A stretch of DNA of 64,000 bases from Dactylosporangium sp040605635 (GCF_040605635.1 NZ_JBEXDG010000038.1:1-64000), one strand, 5' to 3'; numbered from the stretch's first letter, positions 32,885 through 40,858 are shown. Numbers and translations: made by a program. The notes: generated by a model not told the origin, from the letters alone.

Positions 32885-32903
32885 GTACCCATGGGGGGTA
32901 TCC
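32885..32903. promoter_or_regulatory. CsoR operator 2
   Basis: GTACCCATGGGGGGTATCC is a second CsoR-type dyad, 25-45 bp upstream of copZ. Two sites in the csoR/copZ interval suggest repression in both directions. Confidence 0.65.
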
Positions 32904-32927
32904 GTATCGAGTGTGGAGGAGCCGGCA

Positions 32928-33143
32928 ATGAACACCACGACCTACGCCGTCAAGGGCATGACCTGCGGGCACTGCGTGCAGGCGGTCACCACCGAGGTCG
33001 GGAAGGTCGCCGGGGTCACCGCCGTGCGGATCGACCTGGAAGCCGGCGCCGTGACGGTCACCAGCGACGGGCCCGCCGACGAGCAGGCCGTCCGCGCCGC
33101 CGTCGACGAGGCCGGCTACGAAGTCGTCGGGCTCCGAGCATGA
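32928..33143 (+). CDS. copZ: copper chaperone CopZ (HMA domain)
   Basis: A 71-residue single heavy-metal-associated domain with the Cu(I) motif GMTCGHC (Cys residues of MTCxxC) and the ferredoxin-like pattern (VAGVTAVRIDLEAGAVTVTS ... AVDEAGYEVVGL). It would carry Cu(I) to the CopA ATPase encoded two genes downstream. GGAGGA lies 7 nt before the ATG. Its stop overlaps the next start (ATGA). Confidence 0.92.
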   Translation: MNTTTYAVKGMTCGHCVQAVTTEVGKVAGVTAVRIDLEAGAVTVTSDGPADEQAVRAAVDEAGYEVVGLRA

Positions 33144-33988
33144 AGCCGCTGAGCACCCCGGTCCGGCTGGGAGCGTTCGCCGCGGTCCTCGTGGTCGTGT
33201 TCGGGGTGGCCTTCGGGGCGGGCCGCCTCGTCGGGCCCGACGCGATCGCCGACGAGCGACCCGCCGACGCGGCGCACGACCCCGCCGGCCAGCACGGTGG
33301 CGACCACGCGGTCCCGGGCAGCGCCCCCGCCGCCGACGGATATGCGATGGCGATCGACCCGTACACCGGCGGCCTGAGCTTCAGGATCACCGGCGCCGGC
33401 GGGCGGGCCGTCACGCGCTTCGACACGGTGCACGAGAAGCCACTGCACCTCATCGTGGTGCGGCGGGACCTGTCAGGGTTTCAGCACGTCCACCCGATGA
33501 TGGACGCGGACGGGACGTGGCGGGCGCCGCTGACGCTCCCCGACGGCGGCCCCTGGCGCGCCTATGCGGACTTCACCGCCACCGGTGGGGCGGCCACCGT
33601 CCTCGCCGCCGACCTCGACGTGCCGGGGCCGCGGACGACCGGGCCGCTGCCCGCGCCGGCCACGAGCACCGTCGTCGACGGGTACACCGTGCGACTCGAC
33701 ACGCACGACGGCGTGACGCTGCGCGTGGAGCGCGACGGGCGGCCCGTCACCGACCTGCAGCCCTACCTGGGCGCGGCCGGGCACCTCGTGGCGATCGCCC
33801 AGCAGGACCTCGCCTACCTGCACGTCCACCCGAAGGAGCCGGCGACCGGCGGGCCCGACGTCCGGTTCGCCGTCGAGGGCGCCGCCGAGGGGACGCACCG
33901 GCTGTACTTCCAGTTCCAGCACGGCGGCGCGGTGCACACCGCCGAGTTCACGGTGACCGGTGTCGGGGGCGGGCATGCCCACAACTGA
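33140..33988 (+). CDS. membrane-anchored or secreted His-rich protein of the copper operon
   Basis: A 282-residue protein with one N-terminal membrane or signal helix (VRLGAFAAVLVVVFGVAFGAGRLV) and an extracytoplasmic part. That part has HDPAGQHGGDH, then two beta-rich halves, each with a metal-type motif HVHP (FQHVHPMMDADG and YLHVHPKEPA), and a C-terminal GGGHAHN. Relatives sit in actinobacterial copper operons and are annotated only as heavy-metal-binding. Extracytoplasmic copper binding or delivery is the likely role. Translation is coupled to copZ, and its end overlaps the start of copA. Confidence 0.75.
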   Translation: MKPLSTPVRLGAFAAVLVVVFGVAFGAGRLVGPDAIADERPADAAHDPAGQHGGDHAVPGSAPAADGYAMAIDPYTGGLSFRITGAGGRAVTRFDTVHEKPLHLIVVRRDLSGFQHVHPMMDADGTWRAPLTLPDGGPWRAYADFTATGGAATVLAADLDVPGPRTTGPLPAPATSTVVDGYTVRLDTHDGVTLRVERDGRPVTDLQPYLGAAGHLVAIAQQDLAYLHVHPKEPATGGPDVRFAVEGAAEGTHRLYFQFQHGGAVHTAEFTVTGVGGGHAHN

Positions 33989-36128
33989 GCTCGCGATCGG
34001 CGGCATGACCTGCGCGGCGTGCGCGGCCCGGATCGAGAAGAAGCTGAACCGGCTCGACGGTGTCGAGGCGAGCGTCAACTACGCCACCGAGAAGGCGCGC
34101 GTGGTGTTCCCGCCGACGCTGGTCGTCGCCGACCTCATCACCACCGTGGAGCAGACCGGCTACACGGCCTTCATCGAAACGCCCGCGCAAGCGGCCGGGA
34201 CAGTCGATCCCGCCGCCGAGGCCCGGCGGCGGCTGCTGGTCAGCGCCGCGCTGGCCGTGCCGGTGGTGCTGCTGGCGATGGTGCCGGCGTGGCAGTTCGA
34301 GTCGTGGCAGTGGGCGTCGCTGACCCTCGCCGCGCCGGTCGTGGTGTGGGGCGCGTGGCCCTTCCACCGCGCGGCGCTGCGCAACCTGCGGCACGGCGCG
34401 GCGAGCATGGACACGCTCGTCTCGGTCGGCACCGCGGCCGCGTTCCTGTGGTCGCTCTACGCGCTGTTCGTCGGCGACGCGGGCATGCCCGGCATGCGGC
34501 ACCCGTTCGAGCTCACGATCTCCCGCGGGGGCGGCGCCGACGCCATCTACCTGGAGGTCGCCGCCGGGGTGACGGTGTTCATCCTGGCCGGCCGGTATTT
34601 CGAGGCCCGCGCGAAACGGCGGGCCGGGGCCGCCCTGCGGGCGCTGCTGGAGCTGGGTGCCAAGGACGCCGCGGTGCTGGCCGCCGACGGCACCGAGCGC
34701 CGCGTCCCCGCCGAGCAGCTGAAGGTCGGCGACCGGGTCGTCGTGCGGCCCGGCGAGAAGGTCGCCGCCGACGGGACGGTGCTCGACGGCACCTCCGCGG
34801 TCGACGTCAGCATGCTGACCGGCGAGCCGCTGCCCGTCGACGTCGGCCCCGGCGACCCGGTCGTGGGCGGCTGCGTCAACGCGTCCGGGCGGCTCGTCGT
34901 GCGGGTGAGCCGCATCGGCGCCGACACGCAACTGGCGCAGATGGCGCGGCTCGTCGAGGAGGCGCAGAGCGGGAAGGCCGACGTGCAGCGCCTCGCCGAC
35001 CGGATCGCCGCCGTCTTCGTGCCGATCGTCATCGCGCTCGCCGCCGGCACGCTCGGCTTCTGGCTCGGCACGGGCGGCTCGACGACGGCCGCGTTCACGG
35101 CGGCGGTGGCGGTGCTGATCATCGCGTGCCCGTGCGCGCTGGGCCTGGCGACGCCGACGGCGCTGCTCGTCGGCACCGGGCGCGGCGCCCAGCTGGGCAT
35201 CCTGATCCGCGGCCCGGAGGTCCTCGAGTCGACCCGGCGCGTCGACACAGTGCTGCTGGACAAGACCGGCACCGTGACCACCGGCCGGATGTCCGTCCAG
35301 GAGGTGCACGGCCATCCGGACACGTTGCGCCTCGCCGCCGCCGTCGAGCACGCCTCCGAGCACCCGATCGCGGTCGCGGTCGCCGCCGCGGTGCCGGACC
35401 GGCCTGCCGTCGCGTCGTTCACCAGCCACGCCGGGCGCGGGGTCAGCGGCATCGTCGAGGACCGCACGGTCTGGGTCGGCCGCCCCGCGTTCCTCGCCTC
35501 GAAGGGGCTGACCGGGTCCGTCGACGCCCCGGACCTGGCCGGGACGGTCGTGGCGGTCGGCTGGGACGGCGCCGTGCGGGGGCTGATCGCCGTCGGCGAC
35601 ACCGTCAAGGCCTCATCCGCCGCCGCGGTACGGCGCATGCGCGACCTCGGGCTGCGCCCCGTCCTGCTCACCGGGGACGCCGAAGCGGTCGCGCGGGCCG
35701 TCGCCGCCGAGGTCGGCATCGACGAGGTCATCGCGGAGGTGCTGCCGGAGGGAAAGCTCGACGTGGTGCGGCGCCTGCAGGGCGAGGGCCGGGTCGTGGC
35801 GATGGTCGGCGACGGGGTCAACGACGCCGCCGCACTCGCCCAGGCGGACCTCGGCCTGTCGATGGGCACCGGCACCGACGCCGCGATCGAGGCGAGCGAC
35901 CTCACGCTGGTCCGCGGCGACCTGACCGCCGTGCCCGACGCGATCCGGCTGTCCCGGCGCACCCTCGCCACGATCAAGGGCAACCTCTTCTGGGCGTTCG
36001 CCTACAACCTCGCCGCGCTTCCCATCGCCGCGGCCGGCCTGCTCAACCCGATGATCGCCGGCGGCGCGATGGCGCTGAGCTCGGTGTTCGTCGTCGCGAA
36101 CAGCCTGCGCCTGCGGCGCTTCAACTGA
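33975..36128 (+). CDS. copA: P1B-1-type copper-exporting ATPase CopA
   Basis: A 717-residue P-type ATPase. N-terminal HMA domain with GMTCAAC; eight transmembrane helices; the transport motif CPC at residues 385-387 (IIACPCALGLATP); phosphorylation motif DKTGT at 429-433; SEHPIA (the HP motif of metal-binding P1B pumps); and hinge GDGVND at 612-617. The A-domain motif is SMLTGEPLPVD. It exports Cu(I). The ATG at 33975 lies inside the preceding gene (different frame), so translation is coupled. The 3' end overlaps the convergent PadR-like gene by 8 bp. Confidence 0.93.
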   Translation: MPTTELAIGGMTCAACAARIEKKLNRLDGVEASVNYATEKARVVFPPTLVVADLITTVEQTGYTAFIETPAQAAGTVDPAAEARRRLLVSAALAVPVVLLAMVPAWQFESWQWASLTLAAPVVVWGAWPFHRAALRNLRHGAASMDTLVSVGTAAAFLWSLYALFVGDAGMPGMRHPFELTISRGGGADAIYLEVAAGVTVFILAGRYFEARAKRRAGAALRALLELGAKDAAVLAADGTERRVPAEQLKVGDRVVVRPGEKVAADGTVLDGTSAVDVSMLTGEPLPVDVGPGDPVVGGCVNASGRLVVRVSRIGADTQLAQMARLVEEAQSGKADVQRLADRIAAVFVPIVIALAAGTLGFWLGTGGSTTAAFTAAVAVLIIACPCALGLATPTALLVGTGRGAQLGILIRGPEVLESTRRVDTVLLDKTGTVTTGRMSVQEVHGHPDTLRLAAAVEHASEHPIAVAVAAAVPDRPAVASFTSHAGRGVSGIVEDRTVWVGRPAFLASKGLTGSVDAPDLAGTVVAVGWDGAVRGLIAVGDTVKASSAAAVRRMRDLGLRPVLLTGDAEAVARAVAAEVGIDEVIAEVLPEGKLDVVRRLQGEGRVVAMVGDGVNDAAALAQADLGLSMGTGTDAAIEASDLTLVRGDLTAVPDAIRLSRRTLATIKGNLFWAFAYNLAALPIAAAGLLNPMIAGGAMALSSVFVVANSLRLRRFN

Positions 36129-36624
36129 CCGCGTCCAGGAAGCGTTCCGCGGCGAGGGCGTTCTCGTAGCGCCAGGTCAGCAGGATCCGGCCGAAGCCCG
36201 TCTCCGCGTCACGCCGGCGTTCGATCGCCGCCCGGACCTTCGCCACCGTCTCACGCTGGGCGGCGACGAGAGGACCGGGCGGCAGGTCGCGGCGCAGCCG
36301 GAGGGCGAGCTTCACCAGCAGCTCCGAGCGCATGTCCCGGACATGCCCGACGGGCCGGTCCAGCCACTCCCCCACCTCCCGCACGCCGTCGGGGGTGGTG
36401 GTCAGGATCGAGCGCCGCGGGCCGCGTGCGCCGGCCTCGGTGCTCTCGACGCGGGCCAGGTCCAGAGCGCCGAGGCGGTCCAGCGACCGGTACACGATCG
36501 GGCGCGGCACGTGCCAGGCCCGGCCGACCGCGCCGTCCTCGGCGGTCAGCGCGGCGATCGCGAAGCCGTGCGTCGGGCCCTCGTCGACCAGGGTGAGGAC
36601 GATCCATTCGGCCAGCGACAGCAC
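36121..36624 (-). CDS. PadR-family regulator with C-terminal helical domain
   Basis: A 167-residue PadR protein (subfamily with the Vir_act_alpha_C-like helical tail). Winged helix: SLAEWIVLTLVDEGPTHGFAIAALTAEDG, then RPIVYRSLDRLGALDLARVE and a wing. The tail (ELLVKLALRLRRDLPPGPLVAAQRETVAKVRAAIERRRDAE) would form the dimer coiled coil. GTG 36624 is chosen because the upstream GTG at 36660 falls inside a dyad that looks like the promoter/operator. It is divergent from the zinc-finger gene at 36684. Confidence 0.8.
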   Translation of the reverse strand: MLSLAEWIVLTLVDEGPTHGFAIAALTAEDGAVGRAWHVPRPIVYRSLDRLGALDLARVESTEAGARGPRRSILTTTPDGVREVGEWLDRPVGHVRDMRSELLVKLALRLRRDLPPGPLVAAQRETVAKVRAAIERRRDAETGFGRILLTWRYENALAAERFLDAVS

Positions 36625-36648
36625 GCCCTTGAGCGTAGTCGCCGCGCC

Positions 36649-36669
36649 CGGTAGTCTCACTGTGACTAC
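36649..36669. promoter_or_regulatory. dyad GTAGT...ACTAC in the divergent promoter
   Basis: GTAGTCTCACTGTGACTAC has 5-bp outer arms and a TCAC/GTGA inner pair. It lies between the PadR-like gene and the zinc-finger gene and contains TAGTCT, a -10-like element. It is a candidate PadR operator for both. Confidence 0.35.
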
Positions 36670-36683
36670 TGGGCGGGGGGCGA

Positions 36684-37637
36684 ATGCACATCCATGCGCC
36701 GATCGGCCAGATGCTCACCGACGGCGAGCGGGTCCGCTGCCACCTGTGCGGGCGATGGTTCCTCTCGGTCGCCAGCCACATCCGGGTCCACGGCTGGAGC
36801 AAGGCCGACTACGTCGCCACGTTCGGCCTGGAGCTGGGCAACCCGCTCAGCGGCCAGGCGACCCGCAGGCGGCGCTCCGCCGCCCTCCTGGCCCGCAAGA
36901 TCGAGCCGGCGATCCGCAACGCGCAGCAGCGGGCCCTGTCCCGGTCCCGCAGCGGCGCCCTCGCCGAAGCGGCGGCGGAGGCGGCCCGCGGGCGGCGGCA
37001 CCCGGTGGAGCGGCGGGTGAAGACCCTCGCCGCGCTCGCCGTCGTCGACCCCCGGGCGCGCGCGGAGGGCAACCGCCGGCGGGCCCGGCAGCACCGCGAG
37101 CGGCTCACCCGCGAGGTCGCCGCGCGCTTCGGGTATGCCACCTTCGACGACTACCTGTCCGACCGCTTCGCCTCGGGCATGAGCATGGCCGCCGTGAGCC
37201 GGGAGGCCGGGCTGCACAAGGACTGGGTCTCCCGGCACCTGTCCGCGTCCGCCGCGCCCGCCGCACATCCACCCGAGCGGCTCGGCCCCGCGGCGCGGCG
37301 GCTCGGGTTCGCGGACACGCGGGCGTATCTGCACAGCGCCCACGTCGAGCAGCACCGCAGCGTCGCGTCGATCGCCGCCGAGGCCGGCGTGACCAGGTCG
37401 GCGGTCCTGACGGCGCTGCGCCGGCACGGCATCGACGCCGTCCCGCACGCGGCGAAGCGGCACCACGCCGCCGCGAGGGGCGACACCGTGGCCCGCGCGC
37501 TGGGGTACGACACCCTGCGCGCCTACATCGCCGACCGCCGCGCCGCCGGGGCACCGTGGACGGCCATGGCCGTGGAGGCCGGTCTCCCTGCCACAACATT
37601 GCGTCGACACTTCGCCGCAACAGGATCAACACATTGA
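36684..37637 (+). CDS. MucR/Ros-type zinc-finger protein with extra helix-turn-helix units
   Basis: A 317-residue basic protein. Residues 16-50 match the MucR/Ros prokaryotic zinc finger: C19-x2-C22-x9-H32-x3-H36 (VRCHLCGRWFLSVASHIRVHG), then the typical W-S-K-A-D-Y-V-A-T-F-G-L. The remainder is Arg-rich and holds three HTH-like segments: MSMAAVSREAGLHKDWVSRHL (near 170-190), VASIAAEAGVTRSAVLTALRRHG (near 230-252) and TAMAVEAGLPATTLRRHF (near 292-309). MucR proteins of proteobacteria are only about 150 residues. Likely a DNA-binding regulator or nucleoid protein. A G-rich stretch precedes the ATG. Confidence 0.7.
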   Translation: MHIHAPIGQMLTDGERVRCHLCGRWFLSVASHIRVHGWSKADYVATFGLELGNPLSGQATRRRRSAALLARKIEPAIRNAQQRALSRSRSGALAEAAAEAARGRRHPVERRVKTLAALAVVDPRARAEGNRRRARQHRERLTREVAARFGYATFDDYLSDRFASGMSMAAVSREAGLHKDWVSRHLSASAAPAAHPPERLGPAARRLGFADTRAYLHSAHVEQHRSVASIAAEAGVTRSAVLTALRRHGIDAVPHAAKRHHAAARGDTVARALGYDTLRAYIADRRAAGAPWTAMAVEAGLPATTLRRHFAATGSTH

Positions 37638-37755
37638 TGTTAGTCGATTTTACCTCAGTATCTACGCACGTTACTCAACGGGGTTGACGCCCGCCGATCA
37701 CATCCACCAACATCTCAGTCGATCACTTCCCCGATGCAGTGAAAGGACGAGGTCC

Positions 37756-38397
37756 TTGACTGAGACCCCGCTCTGGTTGCAAGGCCGCACCGCCGTCGTC
37801 GACGCGACCGACCCGGAACAGTGGCGCGAGGGCACGCCCGACTATCACCTGTCGCACACGGTGATGCCCGAGCAGCGGACCCACCAATTCGCCCCCGACT
37901 CCCTCGAAGCAATCGTCGAGCGGATCGTGCAGGTCTTCGAGATGGAGGTCTCGCACAAGAAGGACCCCGCGACCTGGGTCTCCATGGTGACCGAGCACTT
38001 CCGGACCAACGTCAACGGCGGCCCCTGGGCGACCGCGCAGGACATCACCGACATCGGCAGCTACAACATCCTGATCGGCGACAGCGCGTTCTACAAAACG
38101 GGCCAGGAATCGTTCGAGTCGTCCCACCACATTTTCCACCAGGCCTTTCCGACCGGTTTCTACTGGGAGGTGCTGGAGGTCCTGAGCCCCCCGCCGGTCG
38201 TCACGTTCAAGTGGCGCCACTGGGGCGCGTTCACCGGTGAATACCACGGTTACCAGCCCAACGGCGAGACCATCGAAATGTTCGGCATCAGCGTCGCGAA
38301 GGTCACCGACGACCTCAAGCTGCTGGAGGTCGAGCACTACTACGACCCGAACAACTTCCTCGGCAAACTGACCGGCGGCTGCCCGGTCGCGCACTGA
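37756..38397 (+). CDS. SnoaL-fold protein resembling plant pathogen-related proteins
   Basis: A 213-residue protein of the NTF2/SnoaL-like superfamily. The phrases SHKKDPATWVSMVTEHFRTNVNGG, GSYNILIGDSAFYKTGQESFESSHHIFHQAFPTGFYWEVLEVLSPPPVVTFKWRHWG and VEHYYDPNNFLGKL strongly recall the pathogen-related protein family of plants and its bacterial relatives. No catalytic residue can be named. A TTG start at 37756 is preferred: AAAGGA lies 8 nt upstream and the next ATG is far inside the conserved region. The upstream 118 bp is AT-rich for this genome and probably holds the promoter. Confidence 0.7.
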   Translation: MTETPLWLQGRTAVVDATDPEQWREGTPDYHLSHTVMPEQRTHQFAPDSLEAIVERIVQVFEMEVSHKKDPATWVSMVTEHFRTNVNGGPWATAQDITDIGSYNILIGDSAFYKTGQESFESSHHIFHQAFPTGFYWEVLEVLSPPPVVTFKWRHWGAFTGEYHGYQPNGETIEMFGISVAKVTDDLKLLEVEHYYDPNNFLGKLTGGCPVAH

Positions 38398-38417
38398 CGC
38401 GCCCCGGCGCACCGTGA

Positions 38418-38444
38418 GCCGGGCACACCGCGCGTGTGCCCGGC
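38418..38444 (+). terminator. hairpin after the SnoaL-like gene
   Basis: GCCGGGCACAC (38418-38428) pairs exactly with GTGTGCCCGGC (38434-38444) across a 5-nt loop, 21 bp after the stop. It directly abuts the TACGAT -10 of the next gene. Confidence 0.55.
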
Positions 38445-38450
38445 TACGAT
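38445..38450 (+). promoter_or_regulatory. leaderless -10 hexamer TACGAT
   Basis: TACGAT is 5 nt from ATG 38456. There is no room for a ribosome site, so the transcript is probably leaderless. Confidence 0.55.
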
Positions 38451-38455
38451 TGAGG

Positions 38456-38830
38456 ATGGACCAACTCTTCCAGCGCTACATCCGCGCCGGCGCCGTCGGC
38501 CGCGACCCTGACGCCCTGGCCGCGCTCTTCACCCCCGACGGCATCCTCGAGGCGCCTCTCGTCCTGCCCGGCGGCACCTATCCGCGCCGCCTCGAAGGCC
38601 GCGACGCGATCCGCGCCGGCATGGCCGCCTGGTACGCGCTGCCGAGCGAGGACACCCGCACCGTCGACTTCGGACGGTCCCGCTACGTCCTGCACCCGAC
38701 CGCCGACCCCGGCGTCTTCATCGTCGAGATCGACACCGCGTTCACGGACTCGACCGTCATGTCCCTGGTCCAGATCTTCCGCGTCCGCGACGGCCTGATC
38801 GCCCACCTGCGGGACTACTTCGCACACTGA
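38456..38830 (+). CDS. NTF2-like/SnoaL-type protein
   Basis: A 124-residue cone-shaped NTF2-fold protein: helical start DQLFQRYIRAGAVGRDPDALAALFTPDGILEAPLV, and strands ending in SLVQIFRVRDGLIAHLRDYF, the standard SnoaL-like ending. Such proteins are isomerases, dehydratases or binding proteins, and the sequence gives no more. A leaderless promoter precedes it. It converges with the tautomerase gene across a GC hairpin. Confidence 0.75.
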   Translation: MDQLFQRYIRAGAVGRDPDALAALFTPDGILEAPLVLPGGTYPRRLEGRDAIRAGMAAWYALPSEDTRTVDFGRSRYVLHPTADPGVFIVEIDTAFTDSTVMSLVQIFRVRDGLIAHLRDYFAH

Positions 38831-38835
38831 CCCGA

Positions 38836-38852
38836 GCCGCGCGGAGCGCGGC
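38836..38852. terminator. short GC hairpin between convergent genes
   Basis: GCCGCGC-GGA-GCGCGGC, a 7-bp stem with a 3-nt loop, lies between the stops at 38830 and 38858. Confidence 0.4.
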
Positions 38853-38857
38853 GCCCC

Positions 38858-39274
38858 TCAGCGGAGCAGCGCGGCGAACTCCTCACGGCCGAAGGCGGTG
38901 CCGGCGATCCCCCAGCCGCCCTCGGCCGCCTCGGTGAGCAGGACCCAGGTGCGGGCCGGCTGGGTCGGGTCGCCGCTGACGTCGGCGACGATGCGGGTCG
39001 CGTCGGCGACCAGCGACCGCTGCCCCTCCCGGGTCAGGGCGCCGGGCGGGGTGAGGACCTGGATCCGGACGGTGCGCGCCGCCTCGGTTCCGGCGGTGTG
39101 GACCGCCTCCCCGGGCATGCGGTGCAGGTACGCGCCGGTGTTGTCCAGATGCGCCGGGCCCGGCTCGGCCACTCCCTCGGCGCGCAACAGGGCGGCGGTC
39201 AGCCTGGCCGCGAGCGTGCGGTCGCTGCCCGCCGGGAAGAGGTCGGCTGGGGCGTAGACGTCGATCATGGGCAT
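38858..39274 (-). CDS. 4-oxalocrotonate tautomerase-superfamily protein
   Basis: A 138-residue tautomerase-type protein. Starting at ATG 39274 gives MPMIDVYAPADLF, so removal of Met exposes the N-terminal Pro that acts as general base in this superfamily. The body contains two beta-alpha-beta halves (ARTVRIQVLTPPGALTREGQRSLVADATRIVADVSG ... RTWVLLTEAAEGGWGIAG). It is divergent from a TetR gene, with paired repeats between them, so it is probably the TetR target. The substrate is unknown. Confidence 0.75.
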   Translation of the reverse strand: MPMIDVYAPADLFPAGSDRTLAARLTAALLRAEGVAEPGPAHLDNTGAYLHRMPGEAVHTAGTEAARTVRIQVLTPPGALTREGQRSLVADATRIVADVSGDPTQPARTWVLLTEAAEGGWGIAGTAFGREEFAALLR

Positions 39275-39295
39275 GACGAGGCTCCGTTCCTGGAC

Positions 39296-39338
39296 TATGC
39301 TGGTCGTCATAGAACGTAGAATATGCCGACCGTCATAG
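39296..39338. promoter_or_regulatory. paired 17-bp operator repeats between tautomerase and TetR genes
   Basis: TATGCTGGTCGTCATAG (39296-39312) and TATGCCGACCGTCATAG (39322-39338) are direct repeats 26 bp apart. Each has partial dyad symmetry (CTATG/CATAG). They fill the divergent promoter and are very likely TetR operators. Confidence 0.65.
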
Positions 39339-39350
39339 TCAAGGGAGCGC

Positions 39351-39914
39351 ATGGTGGCGGGTGACGTCCGTGGGCGGATGGTGGAGGGCGCGGCGGTGCT
39401 GCTGGCGAAACAGGGCCTGCAGGCGACGTCGTTCTCCGAGGTGCTGAAGGCGACCGGGGCGCCCCGCGGCTCGATCTACCATCACTTCCCCGAGGGCAAG
39501 GACCAGCTCGTCGCCTCGGCCCTGGACCTGGTGGCGGGGCGGATGCTCGCCGGGTTCGACGACCTGGAGGGGCACGGCGTCGTCGAGGTGACCGAGCACG
39601 TCCTGCGCCTGTGGCGGACCGTGCTGGAGCGGTCGCACTTCAGCGCCGGCTGTGCGGTGCTGGCCGTGACCGTGGCGGCGGAGCCGGGTGAGCTGCTCGG
39701 CCGGGCCGCGGAGATCTTCCGCGACTGGCGGGCGCGGCTCGGCGGACTGTTCGAGGCCGGCGGGCTGGACCCGCGGACGGCGGCGCGGTTCGCGGCGACG
39801 CTGATCGCGTCCACGGAGGGCGCGGTGGTGATGAGCCGGGCCGAGCAGAGCATGGAGCCGTTCGACCTGGTGGCGGGCGACCTGCTGGACCAGGCCCGCC
39901 GACTGTCCGGATAG
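39351..39914 (+). CDS. TetR/AcrR-family repressor
   Basis: A 187-residue TetR protein (LmrA/YxaF-like). Helix-turn-helix: RMVEGAAVLLAKQGLQATSFSEVLKATGAPRGSIYHHFPEGKDQLV. The ligand domain has the SHFSAGCAVLAVTVAAEP segment characteristic of the YxaF/LmrA subgroup, which binds flavonoids or drugs in Bacillus. It probably represses itself and the divergent tautomerase gene through the paired 17-bp repeats. AAGGGAG lies just before the ATG. Confidence 0.88.
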   Translation: MVAGDVRGRMVEGAAVLLAKQGLQATSFSEVLKATGAPRGSIYHHFPEGKDQLVASALDLVAGRMLAGFDDLEGHGVVEVTEHVLRLWRTVLERSHFSAGCAVLAVTVAAEPGELLGRAAEIFRDWRARLGGLFEAGGLDPRTAARFAATLIASTEGAVVMSRAEQSMEPFDLVAGDLLDQARRLSG

Positions 39915-39916
39915 GA

Positions 39917-39953
39917 CACCGCAGGGGAGCCCCGACGGGACTCCCCTGCGGTG
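39917..39953. terminator. bidirectional terminator
   Basis: CACCGCAGGGGAG (39917-39929) pairs exactly with CTCCCCTGCGGTG (39941-39953); the loop itself can pair CCC with GGG. It lies between the convergent TetR gene and LPXTG protein gene. Confidence 0.75.
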
Positions 39954-39962
39954 GAAGCGGCG

Positions 39963-40649
39963 CTACTCGGCGGTGAAGGTCACCCGGCGACGGCGGCGCA
40001 GGGTGGCGACCAGGGCGATGCCGCCGACGACGAGGGCGGCGCCCGTGCCGACCATGGGCAGCGTGGTGCTGGAGCCGGTCGTCGGCAGGCTCGGCGTGGT
40101 CGACGTGGAGGGCGTGGGGGGTGTCGTCGAGGAGGACGGCGTGGGCGACGAGGACGGCGTGACCGACTTCGACGGCGACGGCGTCGGGGAGGCCGACGGA
40201 GACTTCGACGGCGACGGCGACGGGCACGGGCCGGTCAGCGACACCCAGCCGCTCGCGGCCGTGGCGGGGTAGCCGTCGGCCCACTTCGCCGAGTACGTGA
40301 TCCTCACCTTGGTGGCGGGGCGGGAGACGCGGGAGGTGAACGTGACCTCCGTGAACTTGGTGCCCTTCGGGGTGGCCTCGATCGTCGTGGGCACCGTCGT
40401 GGTCGACAGGACGGTCGTCGCCTGCTCGTCGAGCTCCAGCTTGACGTTGCTGAGCGTGACGGCCTTGGGGTAGTCGTTGGTCAGCTTCCAGGTGATCTGG
40501 TACGTGCCGTCGACCGAGACGCACTCCGCGGAGCCGGTCGCACCCGATGCGTGCGCACTGGCGGGCGAAGCGAACATGGTCGATAGCCCGACGGCCACGG
40601 TCGCGGCGGCCGTGCCGGTCGCAACCCTCCTGAACAGCGTGTTTCCCAC
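39963..40649 (-). CDS. sortase-anchored LPXTG surface protein
   Basis: A 228-residue cell-wall protein. Signal peptide TGTAAATVAVGLSTMFASPASAHA, one beta-sandwich domain (AECVSVDGTYQITWKLTNDYPKAVTLSNVKLELDEQ ... VRITYSAKWADGYPATAASGWVSL), then a Ser/Pro/Thr spacer, LPTTG at residues 188-192, a hydrophobic segment and RRRRR. This is a complete sortase sorting signal, so the protein should be covalently linked to peptidoglycan. GTG 40649 is chosen because AGGAG sits 7 nt upstream. The sandwich recalls small actinobacterial surface proteins such as the chaplin neighbours, but no function is evident. Confidence 0.8.
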   Translation of the reverse strand: MGNTLFRRVATGTAAATVAVGLSTMFASPASAHASGATGSAECVSVDGTYQITWKLTNDYPKAVTLSNVKLELDEQATTVLSTTTVPTTIEATPKGTKFTEVTFTSRVSRPATKVRITYSAKWADGYPATAASGWVSLTGPCPSPSPSKSPSASPTPSPSKSVTPSSSPTPSSSTTPPTPSTSTTPSLPTTGSSTTLPMVGTGAALVVGGIALVATLRRRRRVTFTAE

Positions 40650-40844
40650 GACGACTCCTGCCTCACGAAACTTGACGTCCGACAACATATGGCCAGGCAA
40701 GGCACGAGCGACAGCCGTTGCGGAGCAGGAATTTTGGAGCTGGTCCGGGTTTGGTCTGATTCATCCGGGAAAATACTCTGAATCGACGACGATCGCCGTG
40801 ACAGAAGGCGATCGGGCCGGTGGATATGCGCTACCACGACCCCC

Positions 40845-40850
40845 TAGGCT
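40845..40850 (+). promoter_or_regulatory. leaderless -10 hexamer TAGGCT
   Basis: TAGGCT lies 8 nt upstream of the ATG at 40859, with no purine-rich ribosome site between. Confidence 0.45.
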
Positions 40851-40858
40851 GACCGGGC

